Source: a virus
Direction: 5' to 3' (one strand)
IMG/VR virus record: IMGVR_UViG_3300025806_000271
Coordinates: 1-21,361 of that record
DNA: 21,361 nt
Shown: positions 15,990 to 21,361 of the stretch, piece by piece
Numbering within the stretch: the stretch's first letter is position 1
Layout of the letters: each line of letters begins with the position of its first letter
The notes under the pieces: generated by a model
What the model was told of the DNA's origin: nothing
Seen by the model: only the letters and a program-made list of their open reading frames with translations
The model's database searches: none
Program-made: the position numbers and the translations under genes

Positions 15990-16288
15990 GCATATTTAAA
16001 TGGCTAGGCTCAATCGCTAGTGACACGTTCGCAAATAACGGATTGTCGGTAATCGTCACCGTTTTGGGCGTGTTAGCTCTAGGCGGTGGCTACCTACACT
16101 TTACCCACAAGCTCGAAAAGGTGGAGCTAGCGCGACAATGCGAAGTCTACCGAGAGGCCGCACAAGACAAAATCACGCAACTAAATCGGAGTAATTCCAA
16201 TGTTACCGAAACGATTGAAAGCATCGACCCTGATAATCTTAATGATTGGGTCGAGCGCATTAATGGGATGCAGCGCAAAGCTGACTAA
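15986..16288 (+). CDS. Inner-membrane spanin, Rz-like (100 aa)
   Basis: An N-terminal transmembrane segment (GLSVIVTVLGVLALGGGYLHF, split about residues 19-40) is followed by a charged periplasmic helix from residue 42 onward (HKLEKVELARQCEVYREAAQ). This is the i-spanin plan. The neighbouring nested lipoprotein ORF supports it strongly. The protein is short compared with lambda Rz (153 aa). The start overlaps the previous gene (ATGA). The role is fusion of inner and outer membranes in the last step of lysis. Confidence 0.75.
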   Translation: MSIFKWLGSIASDTFANNGLSVIVTVLGVLALGGGYLHFTHKLEKVELARQCEVYREAAQDKITQLNRSNSNVTETIESIDPDNLNDWVERINGMQRKAD

Positions 16289-16469
16289 AGACCTACAACC
16301 CACCAAAACTTACACACCTATTCTGATAAACCAGAATCCCACGACAACCGACCTAGCCATTGCATTGACGCAGTGTATAGCCGACCGCGAATTACTCTAT
16401 TTAGATTTCGAGCGCATACAGAAAAACGAACAAAAGGTTAATAAGAGATTATGGGAAATATGGAAGTAG
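16200..16469 (+). CDS. Outer-membrane spanin lipoprotein, Rz1-like (89 aa)
   Basis: Starts out of frame inside the Rz-like gene and runs past its end, the overlapping spanin layout. The basic N-terminus and hydrophobic core lead to a lipobox SALMGC with Cys24 followed by Ser, a signal for outer-membrane sorting. The mature part is about 66 aa with Pro/Thr stretches (LQPTKTYTPILINQNPTTT). The ribosome site GGAG (16188-16191) lies 8 bases upstream of ATG 16200. It is larger than lambda Rz1 (60 aa precursor). Confidence 0.8.
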   Translation: MLPKRLKASTLIILMIGSSALMGCSAKLTKDLQPTKTYTPILINQNPTTTDLAIALTQCIADRELLYLDFERIQKNEQKVNKRLWEIWK

Positions 16470-17821
16470 TAATAGGCATTATCTTAATCCTGGTTATCGG
16501 CGCAATAGTCAAGACAGCAAAGGATAAAAAAGAGCGCAAAGAGTTCAACGAGCGCGAGACACCTGCACCGACCCCATTAATTGCAGATTTACCAGTGGGT
16601 AATTACTGCATTATTGATGAGTGTACGCCAGAGGTCGCAGCAGGGCGCGAGACTAATGGAGCGCAGGACGTTCAGGCTCAGTTGTATCTGCTTATATCCG
16701 AGACAGGCACTAAACCCGCTTTTATTGGGGTTTCATGTGGCGAGCATGGGGTAAATAAACAGCCCACCATCAACGCTATAAAAGAGCTATGCCTAAACAT
16801 TCCGATACTCGAAGGCGCACCGACTTACGCAGGCGCAAAGTCTGAGTTAAGCGATGCGATTGTAGAACATACCAAAAAGGGTGTATTCAAAATCTATCTC
16901 GGATCTCCTGCAGGCGATGTTGCTAGAGCTTTCAAAGATGGGGCGCACATTCATAATATCAAACTACCTCGACTGCTAGAGCATACATGGAACGAGCATA
17001 TAAATTATGTATCGGCTAAGTACGTTTTAGACCGATTGCAAGACAAATCAGGCGCGGTGACTGAATACTACGAGCTCATCAAGCGCAGTAATTTACCTCC
17101 AAAATTCCAAGATACGCACACTTTTATAAACCTAAATCGAACCCTAAAGGCATGGGATTTAGCTAATAGCCCTGAAATTCTAAAGCGTAACCAAGAGTTA
17201 AATGCAGGGATTAAAGACAACACTGGAGTCTTGCGAATCGCTGACGTTCTATGTGTAGCTAAGGATTTAGGTTTCGAGAAAGACATTGCGCGGACATTTA
17301 ACGGTATTCAGCACGGAATGGATATTTGCAAAGATCGAATTGCTTTAGGCGCGGTAGAGAATCTAGTTCAATCTACGCCTCCACTATCAAGTCTGGATAT
17401 GACCCCCATAAACCGCGATACGTTCAATGAGTCTAATTGCAAGGTATACGGCGGCACTCGCAACCCATTCAGATACGCTCAAACTTCCACAATACAAAGC
17501 GCATCAATAGGCATTAACAGCCACACCATACGCCACAGTAAGGCAGGCAAGTGGAAGGGTAAGACTTACCAGGCAGGGCGTAAAATTGATGGTACCCATG
17601 GCATTGTTAGTTATGACCGCGAGACAAAGCAGTGGTATGTGTTTATGTTTGAGTACAGCGTAATAGGCGAGCCAAGACGACCAAAGGGCTGGCAGTTTCT
17701 TAACTGGATTCAGCAGGGCGACCCGGTTGGTTTAATCGCAAGCACTAACACCAGGAGTCCGCAATGGGATGTTCGGGGCCAAGCGAACGAGCGCACTAAT
17801 ATTCAGTGGGTTACAGCGTGA
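16451..17821 (+). CDS. Membrane-anchored protein resembling nucleoside hydrolases (456 aa)
   Basis: N-terminal anchor (about 4-21, MEVVIGIILILVIGAIVK), a charged linker, then a domain from about residue 45. Its start CIIDECTPEV, with Asp56, then NGAQDVQAQLYLL, with Asp73, recalls the DxDxGxDD region of inosine-uridine-type nucleoside hydrolases, though key aspartates differ. IPILEGAPTY and VFKIYLGSPAGDVARAF resemble later motifs of the fold. The C-terminal part (about 330-456) has QWYVFMFEYS and GWQFLNWIQ and I do not recognise it. Activity is uncertain because the metal site is not fully conserved. It overlaps the o-spanin by 19 bp and the next gene by a GTGA junction. ATG 16460 (Met4) is an alternative start. 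Confidence 0.5.
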   Translation: MGNMEVVIGIILILVIGAIVKTAKDKKERKEFNERETPAPTPLIADLPVGNYCIIDECTPEVAAGRETNGAQDVQAQLYLLISETGTKPAFIGVSCGEHGVNKQPTINAIKELCLNIPILEGAPTYAGAKSELSDAIVEHTKKGVFKIYLGSPAGDVARAFKDGAHIHNIKLPRLLEHTWNEHINYVSAKYVLDRLQDKSGAVTEYYELIKRSNLPPKFQDTHTFINLNRTLKAWDLANSPEILKRNQELNAGIKDNTGVLRIADVLCVAKDLGFEKDIARTFNGIQHGMDICKDRIALGAVENLVQSTPPLSSLDMTPINRDTFNESNCKVYGGTRNPFRYAQTSTIQSASIGINSHTIRHSKAGKWKGKTYQAGRKIDGTHGIVSYDRETKQWYVFMFEYSVIGEPRRPKGWQFLNWIQQGDPVGLIASTNTRSPQWDVRGQANERTNIQWVTA

Positions 17822-18066
17822 CCCTAGACGAATTATTCCCTAACGTAGCCGCGCAAGTAAAGGCGGCTCTAGCTTCAAACGCCGATCAATACGGCGAGGG
17901 GCTGACATACGGCAAGCACCAACAGGAGTTAGATAAGGCGGTGAGTCATTTAATGCAGTCACTCATCAATAACGATAATTCTGAGGATGGTACGACTCAT
18001 CGAGTTAGTACATTGATTCGGCTGGCAAAGGTGATTGAATTAGATGCGATTACAAATATCGACTAA
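17818..18066 (+). CDS. Small hypothetical protein (82 aa)
   Basis: I prefer GTG 17818, which forms a GTGA overlap with the preceding stop, over GTG 17806. The protein is helical. A segment with His44, Glu56-Asp57 and His61 (SHLMQSL, then NSEDGTTHRVSTL) loosely recalls the His/Glu-Asp pattern of small phage dATP/dGTP pyrophosphohydrolases (DUF5664), but the match is too weak to name it. It overlaps the following gene by 23 bp and is coupled to both neighbours, so it is probably real. Confidence 0.55.
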   Translation: MTLDELFPNVAAQVKAALASNADQYGEGLTYGKHQQELDKAVSHLMQSLINNDNSEDGTTHRVSTLIRLAKVIELDAITNID

Positions 18067-19585
18067 TCGAGCTGAGAAAATAGCCCACCATTGGGACTCA
18101 GACTCGACACTGTTTGAAAATATGCGTTCTGCTGGCTTAAAAGTTAATGACAGGCGCAGTATGCACCGATACCGCAGACAAGCCGAAGAAATTACCGGGC
18201 AAAAGTTAGACCTCAACAGCCCACAAGCACACCAGCAAATTGATTGCCATTCCACACTAAACCTCACAGACGCTCGAAAGCATAAGACTTTCGTGATCAC
18301 CTCACACACTAACGACTCCCCGATTGTTGACGCATTTTGGGATTCTCTACAGCTTTTCTGTCAGTCTAAAAGCGCACAGCTATTAGTCGTTCCCCTAAGA
18401 TACCAGAACAAAACCGCTATGAATGCGGTCGCTGATTATCAGTGGGATGAGCGGATCTATCCTTATGCGGTTACAAAAGACTTTCACATACACAAGCACC
18501 TTGTTATATCGGGCCATAAACTAAACGCGACTACAGTTAATCCGTTAGCTGGTAAGCAAGCATTAAGCGGTATTAAAAGCGCGGTGTATGGGCATCCACA
18601 AGTCGCATTGCAGAATGTGGGTACACCTAAAGACGAATTGCCTAAGTCTATGATGACTACAGGCAGTTGCAATAAGCCAGTTTATTCATCAAGCGAGACA
18701 GGCGGGAAAGCGGCTTTTAATCATTCGGTTTCCGCGGTAATAGTTCACTTAGTCGGTAAAAGGTACTTCTTTACTCAGTTAGGCTTTGATGGTGAGGGAT
18801 TCCAGTTTCTAAACGAGTATTGGACACCAGAGGGCGTAGAGAATCGACACGCTGAGATTGTTCACGGTGATATACACGCATGGTATGAGCGCAAAGACGT
18901 TACTAAATCAAAGCTAAGAATCATTGATAGGGTAAAACCTACTACTCAAATATTCCATGATTTACACGATCAGCACATCGGCTCACATCATGCCACTATT
19001 CGCGAAAGAGTAGAGCAAGCACTAAAGGGTGAAGTGTCGATTGAAAAAGAGGTGAGGTTATCCATTGATTACCTGGAGCGCATCGGCAAGGGTACGAAAA
19101 ACCTAATTGTCGGCTCTAACCACAATGACCATTTAGACCAATGGCACGGATCGTATAAGGTAGAGCGCGACCCATATAACGCAAAGTTTCACGGCTGGCT
19201 TTCTAGCCAGATTTACGGCACTGACAGGAATTGTCTACAGGCTTGCTTTGATGAATTTGGTTGTAAAGTTCATTATGAATTTATATCAAGAAACAAGCGC
19301 CACAGCATATCAGGCGTGGATACCTCACAGCATGGTGATAAAGGCGTGAACGGTGCAAGGGGAAGCGCACAAGGGTTTAGCATGACTATGTTAAAAACCA
19401 TGATCGGTCATGGCCATTCTGATGGAATATTTAAGGGATGCTGGCAAGTAGGCACGAGCGCAGATGGGATGACCTACGCTAACGGCTACAGCACATGGAC
19501 GCTCACGGATGGGCTAATATACCCTAACGGCAAACGCGCACTAATCCGGCATATTAACGGCAAGACTATTGCGGATTATCTGTAA
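18044..19585 (+). CDS. Putative calcineurin-like metallophosphoesterase (513 aa)
   Basis: A metal-dependent phosphoesterase signature appears in order: VHGDIHAWYE (Asp276, His278), LHDLHDQHIGSHH, GSNHNDHLDQW (Asn359, His360, Asp362, His363) and GHGHSDGIF (His456, His458). These match the GD.H, GNHD and GH.H blocks of the superfamily. The N-terminal 60 residues look helical and basic and may bind DNA. I recall similar phage proteins, including the T5 A1 type linked to host DNA breakdown, but assignment to that group is unproven. It is the last gene of the rightward block; the stop is at 19583-19585. Confidence 0.6.
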   Translation: MRLQISTNRAEKIAHHWDSDSTLFENMRSAGLKVNDRRSMHRYRRQAEEITGQKLDLNSPQAHQQIDCHSTLNLTDARKHKTFVITSHTNDSPIVDAFWDSLQLFCQSKSAQLLVVPLRYQNKTAMNAVADYQWDERIYPYAVTKDFHIHKHLVISGHKLNATTVNPLAGKQALSGIKSAVYGHPQVALQNVGTPKDELPKSMMTTGSCNKPVYSSSETGGKAAFNHSVSAVIVHLVGKRYFFTQLGFDGEGFQFLNEYWTPEGVENRHAEIVHGDIHAWYERKDVTKSKLRIIDRVKPTTQIFHDLHDQHIGSHHATIRERVEQALKGEVSIEKEVRLSIDYLERIGKGTKNLIVGSNHNDHLDQWHGSYKVERDPYNAKFHGWLSSQIYGTDRNCLQACFDEFGCKVHYEFISRNKRHSISGVDTSQHGDKGVNGARGSAQGFSMTMLKTMIGHGHSDGIFKGCWQVGTSADGMTYANGYSTWTLTDGLIYPNGKRALIRHINGKTIADYL

Positions 19586-19708
19586 GTTTATCCGCGTCCA
19601 AGTGTAAACTTTATCCGCGTCCAAGTGTAAGCTAGGCTTATCCGCGCTAGGGTGTAATCTAGGCATCAAAGAGCGGCTTAGTGTAAGTTTACATTCGGTT
19701 ATGTGTAG
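19581..19708. repeat. Array of six TGTAA/TGTAG-type repeats
   Basis: TGTAA or TGTAG occurs at 19581, 19603, 19626, 19653, 19682 and 19704 (steps 22, 23, 27, 29, 22). Copies 2 and 3 sit in an exact 20-mer TTATCCGCGTCCAAGTGTAA (19588-19607 and 19611-19630); copy 4 is TTATCCGCGCTAGGGTGTAA. The rest are diverged. TTATCCGCG resembles, but does not equal, a DnaA box. It could be an iteron set, operator cluster, partition site or integrase arm region; no partner gene is in the window. Confidence 0.75.
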
Positions 19709-19729
19709 GTATCCATAGTACCTATCAGC

Positions 19730-19779
19730 GTTCAATTTTAAACTCGTTCAATAATCGCGAACAGCCTTGTAAATTGAAC
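19730..19779. repeat. 9-bp inverted repeat with a third GTTCAAT copy
   Basis: GTTCAATTT (19730-19738) and AAATTGAAC (19771-19779) are perfect inverted repeats 32 bases apart. A further direct GTTCAAT lies at 19746-19752, making CGTTCAAT twice. No T run follows, so it is not an obvious terminator. It sits at the convergent gene junction next to the repeat array and may be part of the same binding region. Confidence 0.55.
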
Positions 19780-19802
19780 ATGGCGCGGTGTATTTGCATG
19801 GT

Positions 19803-19991
19803 TTATCGGGGCGGCTTAGGGGCTTGTTCACTGAAAGCCAAAAACTCATCAGCTAGATTAAACGCAACCTTTATTATTCGCTTTCTGTTTGGCTTAAGGG
19901 ATAAGTCGCCTATAATTTTTGCTCTTAGCATTATGTCAGGAGCGCAAAGAATTTCTAACGCTATTTTTTCTCGCTTACTTAAATCACTCAC
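19803..19991 (-). CDS. Small hypothetical protein, last gene of the leftward operon (62 aa)
   Basis: Starts with GTG at 19991 overlapping the HTH gene stop (GTGA), so it should be translated by coupling. The protein is short and helical (MSDLSKREKIALEILCAPDI, then RIIKVAFNLADEFLAFSEQ), with a basic middle and Pro-rich end. The KREKIALEIL opening is common in small phage-encoded proteins, but I do not know a function. A plus-strand ORF at 19774-20019 runs across the same DNA and looks like its shadow. Confidence 0.6.
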   Translation of the reverse strand: MSDLSKREKIALEILCAPDIMLRAKIIGDLSLKPNRKRIIKVAFNLADEFLAFSEQAPKPPR

Positions 19992-20158
19992 TTCACCACC
20001 CCCACAAGTTCACGTCTAGGCGAGTACAATACGCCACCTTCAACGATAAAGCCCTTAGCTATCCATTGATATACTTGAGGCACTTTAACGCCTTGAGCCT
20101 TCGCAAATTCGACCTTTGAGCCGTTGTAATTAGCGGATATGTATTCGTCTAGGGTCAT
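19988..20158 (-). CDS. Cro-like HTH protein (56 aa)
   Basis: A 56-codon ORF with ATG at 20158 overlapping the upstream stop (ATGA). Residues 13-36 (GSKVEFAKAQGVKVPQVYQW) form a helix-turn-helix, followed by IAKGFIVEGGVLYSPRRE, an ending seen in small Cro/YdaS-like phage repressors. It is therefore a likely DNA-binding regulator, perhaps acting at the palindromic operator upstream of this operon. It is flanked by the 113-aa and 62-aa genes with 4-bp overlaps on both sides, supporting a three-gene operon. Confidence 0.75.
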   Translation of the reverse strand: MTLDEYISANYNGSKVEFAKAQGVKVPQVYQWIAKGFIVEGGVLYSPRRELVGVVK

Positions 20159-20496
20159 GCAAACTCTGCCATAGCTTCTTCGGCTTCAGCTTTAGTATTG
20201 TAAACGATAGGGCTGTCGTCACCACTCAGTAGATCAAATCGGTGGCAAAGCATTAGAGCATGGTCAGCCTCTTCTTCGCTGTCAAAAGTCTCAACAAGCG
20301 CAGGATTATTTCCACCTACTCCCCAAGTCCAAAGCTCTATGCCTTCGCGCAAGTGAAACCTTTTATTAATTCCGCTTGGGGTGGTTGTTTCTTCGGCAAA
20401 TTCTAAGCAAAGTTCACGCAAAGTGATTTTCTCAATTTCGTTATCTTCGATGATGTAAAATGATTGGTCAAAATTTTCTGATTCGTAAAAGTTCAT
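20155..20496 (-). CDS. Acidic hypothetical protein, first gene of the leftward operon (113 aa)
   Basis: Acidic soluble protein starting MNFYESENFDQSFYIIEDNE, with a middle segment (HLREGIELWTWGVGG) and an acidic C-terminal helix (NTKAEAEEAMAEFA). No family recognised. AGGA at 20505-20508 (minus strand) lies 8 bases before the ATG. The mRNA would start near 20523 from a strong promoter. The stop overlaps the HTH start, so the protein is co-expressed with the regulator. It may be an anti-host or early-phase protein, by context only. Confidence 0.7.
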   Translation of the reverse strand: MNFYESENFDQSFYIIEDNEIEKITLRELCLEFAEETTTPSGINKRFHLREGIELWTWGVGGNNPALVETFDSEEEADHALMLCHRFDLLSGDDSPIVYNTKAEAEEAMAEFA

Positions 20497-20529
20497 TGTC
20501 TTAATCCTGTTGGTTGATTCAATAAATAC

Positions 20530-20558
20530 ATATTAAGCGAAACACTTAACTATTGCAA
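20530..20558 (-). promoter_or_regulatory. Sigma-70-type promoter of the leftward operon
   Basis: On the minus strand: -35 TTGCAA (20553-20558), a 17-base spacer, -10 TAATAT (20530-20535), giving a start near 20523, about 27 bases before the 113-aa ATG. Five of six -35 bases and five of six -10 bases fit the consensus in spirit (TTGACA/TATAAT have differences), with ideal spacing. Confidence 0.65.
20533..20549. promoter_or_regulatory. 17-bp palindromic operator candidate
   Basis: TTAAGCG-AAA-CACTTAA: two 7-bp arms inverted with one mismatch and a 3-bp centre, lying in the spacer and -10 region of the leftward promoter. The size and symmetry suit a small HTH dimer such as the 56-aa protein encoded in the same operon, suggesting autoregulation. 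The pairing of protein and site is inferred. Confidence 0.5.
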
Positions 20559-20651
20559 GCATTATTTTAATATTTAGCGCAAATAATTACGCCTAGCCAT
20601 ATCTAAGCCATTTGCTCAACGATTAACACTCGTTTAGTGGTGGCGTTCTAT

Positions 20652-20711
20652 TCATTCTGACTCATGTATAGCGCACATAGCGCCGTTATGGTATTTGTGT
20701 AGTGCGTTCAT
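20652..20711 (-). CDS. Possible 19-aa leader peptide
   Basis: ATG at 20711 behind GGAG (spacer 7), reading MNALHKYHNGAMCAIHESE then TGA. Its stop overlaps (ATGA) the ATG of an 10-codon ORF ending at 20623 (MNRTPPLNEC). The initiation site is a near copy of the 113-aa gene start, so it could be translated, or could be a relic of a duplication. Coding status is uncertain. Confidence 0.3.
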   Translation of the reverse strand: MNALHKYHNGAMCAIHESE

Positions 20712-20740
20712 TGTCTTACTCCACTCATACGTTTAGTTTT

Positions 20741-20779
20741 AATCGTGCGGTTTTAGCGATACGTCACCGCACGATTTTT
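20741..20779 (+). terminator. Strong plus-strand intrinsic terminator
   Basis: AATCGTGCGGT (20741-20751) and ACCGCACGATT (20766-20776) form a perfect 11-bp stem with a 14-base loop, followed by T to 20779. The T run makes it active on rightward transcripts only. The adjacent annotated genes all read leftward, so it would stop late-operon read-through or an unannotated rightward RNA. Confidence 0.75.
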
Positions 20780-20889
20780 ATTCAAAATTCATGCAAGATG
20801 GTTAGCCTTGCCTAATTTCGCTTATTGTGCTGTGCGTTAGTTCGCTTTTTGTGTTTCATTACTTTATGCGCGTGTTTTGTTGCTTGCGC

Positions 20890-21361
20890 CTAAGCCGATG
20901 CTTCAATCTCAGCCATTCGGTTAATCTCAGCTAAGGCATCCTCGTTACTCGCGTAGAAATTCAAAGCAAAAGGCAAATCTGAGCTTTTGCGATATATGAG
21001 ATAAGCGGCTGTAGCTGTTGATGTTTTCTTTTCAAGCTCATACCCAGCATCCCCTGCAAGATGCACCGCCCAACCAGCACGACAATGGCTTGTGCCGCAA
21101 TGCCAATCGCCCATTTTAAGTGCGCCTTTGTGTTTGGTCGCTTTCTGTATTTCTTGGTGAATGTTCTTAATGACAGGGACATTAAGGTATGCGCCTTCAA
21201 GGTATGCGCCTCTACGGTATGCGCCTGTAAGGTCTGCGCCTCTAAGGTTTGCGCCTGTAAGGTCTGCGCCTCTACGGTATGCGCCTGTAAGGTATGCGCC
21301 TCTAGGGTATGCGCCTGTAAGGTATGCGCCTTCAAGGTCTGCGCCTCTAAGGTTTGCGCCT
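20890..21361 (-). CDS. Pentapeptide-repeat protein, C-terminal part (156 residues visible; 5' end beyond the window)
   Basis: On the minus strand the frame is open from the window edge to TAG at 20890. The first 60 visible residues are twelve pentapeptides of type GA(Y/D/N)LX, which fold as a four-sided beta helix. A linker (VPVIKNIHQEIQKATKHKG) leads to a C-terminal domain beginning about 21114: GDWHCGTSHCRAGWAVHLAG, then TATAAYLIYRKSSDLPF and FYASNEDALAEINRMAE. I recall the same WHC-x-TSHCRAGW ending on other pentapeptide-repeat proteins. The internal ATG at 21114 is not the true start. The repeat part could mimic DNA, as in Qnr/MfpA proteins; the function here is unknown. Confidence 0.85.
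   Translation of the reverse strand, partial: GANLRGADLEGAYLTGAYPRGAYLTGAYRRGADLTGANLRGADLTGAYRRGAYLEGAYLNVPVIKNIHQEIQKATKHKGALKMGDWHCGTSHCRAGWAVHLAGDAGYELEKKTSTATAAYLIYRKSSDLPFALNFYASNEDALAEINRMAEIEASA
21181..21360 (-). repeat. Twelve 15-bp tandem repeats encoding pentapeptides
   Basis: Twelve units of 15 bases, each ending in plus-strand TGCGCC (minus GGCGCA), run to the window edge. Between 21211 and 21330 they alternate between Arg-ending and Thr-ending pentads, so the repeat order is really 30 bp, four copies, a sign of recent tandem duplication. Copy number at the window edge may be uncertain in the assembly. Confidence 0.9.

Larger units (their letters stand above)
20491..20722 (-). 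repeat. Duplicated translation-initiation segment (20491-20507 and 20706-20722)
   Basis: Plus-strand GTTCATTGTCTTAATCC (20491-20507) recurs as GTTCATTGTCTTACTCC (20706-20722), 16 of 17 identical. Each copy holds a minus-strand start codon and its Shine-Dalgarno (GGATTAAGACAATGAAC and GGAGTAAGACAATGAAC). The first is the start of the 113-aa gene and the second the start of a 19-codon ORF. Coordinates span both copies and the gap between. Confidence 0.7.
20497..20889. other. Intergenic stretch, 393 bases
   Basis: No protein of normal size is supported here. It holds the leftward promoter and operator (20530-20558), the duplicated initiation segment and tiny ORF (20623-20722), and the terminator hairpin (20741-20779). 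From 20780 to 20889 I see only AT-rich sequence with very short ORFs (for example 15 codons, minus strand, starting MKHKKRTN) and no clear signal. Confidence 0.6.

Noticed and set aside
19571-19595. Small GCGGAT/ATCCGC hairpin at the end of the metallophosphoesterase gene as a terminator
   Set aside because: Only a 6-bp stem with a 13-base loop and no T run; better explained as part of the repeat array.
19774-20019. Plus-strand ORF of 81 codons
   Set aside because: It lies opposite two minus-strand genes joined by a GTGA overlap, and its translation looks like antisense noise.
20890-21114. Separate 74-aa gene starting at the ATG at 21114
   Set aside because: The frame is open upstream through a linker into the pentapeptide repeats, so this ATG is internal to a longer gene cut by the window edge.
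20961-21335. Minus-strand ORF of 124 codons rich in Ala-His-Thr-Leu repeats
   Set aside because: It is an out-of-frame reading of the 15-bp repeats; the pentapeptide frame continues past it into a known-looking C-terminal domain and explains the repeats.
1-21361. tRNA genes, CRISPR arrays, insertion sequences, integrase
   Set aside because: I looked for cloverleaf patterns, regularly spaced direct repeats with unique spacers, transposase motifs and tyrosine or serine recombinase motifs and saw none. The 19581-19708 array has spacers too short and variable for CRISPR.

Overview
The window is the late (structural plus lysis) half of a lambda-like siphovirus or prophage of a Gram-negative, probably gammaproteobacterial, host. 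Evidence: a lambda-type Nu1/GpA terminase pair, a lambda-family portal, an HK97-fold capsid, a long tape measure with a frameshifted G/GT chaperone pair, and an overlapping Rz/Rz1-type spanin pair whose outer member has a lipobox, which implies an outer membrane. Composition is in the mid-40s % GC by eye. No ribosomal RNA, tRNA, integrase or clearly bacterial gene is visible.

Layout. (1) 65-6196: packaging and head genes: small and large terminase, an Ig-like/gpW-like connector, portal, and a single ORF fusing the prohead protease to scaffold (delta) and major capsid protein, with a good internal ribosome site for capsid alone. A hairpin terminator follows. (2) 6255-8540: head completion and tail tube genes (DUF7210-like small protein, probable decoration protein, FII-like and U-like joiners, a 52-aa ORF, tail tube, then chaperone G with a -1 frameshift into a T extension). 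(3) 8527-14835: tape measure and a compact three-gene tail tip (hub-like protein with an AT-rich inserted domain, a 247-aa protein, a fibre/receptor-binding-like protein) in place of lambda's M-L-K-I-J. (4) 14886-16469: lysis cassette: class II-type holin, two further small membrane proteins, M15 endolysin, a Cys-containing small ORF and nested spanins. (5) 16451-19585: three overlapping late genes: a membrane-anchored protein resembling nucleoside hydrolases, a small protein, and a 513-aa metallophosphoesterase-like protein.

The rightward block runs almost without gaps for 19.5 kb, with TAATG, ATGA and GTGA junctions that suggest translational coupling. It meets a leftward block at 19586-19802, a non-coding junction holding six spaced TGTAA/TGTAG elements (three inside a clear TTATCCGCG repeat) and a 9-bp inverted repeat. 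The leftward block contains a three-gene operon (113 aa, a 56-aa Cro-like HTH protein, 62 aa) with a near-consensus promoter whose spacer and -10 region contain a 17-bp palindromic operator. Further right is a 0.4-kb gap with a duplicated translation-initiation region, a tiny ORF and a strong plus-strand terminator hairpin. The window ends inside a pentapeptide-repeat gene cut by the right edge.

The best candidates for something new are the protease-capsid fusion with an internal start, the late three-gene module at 16451-19585, and the repeat array at the convergent junction. Family names come from remembered family patterns without a database search, and confidence values reflect that.
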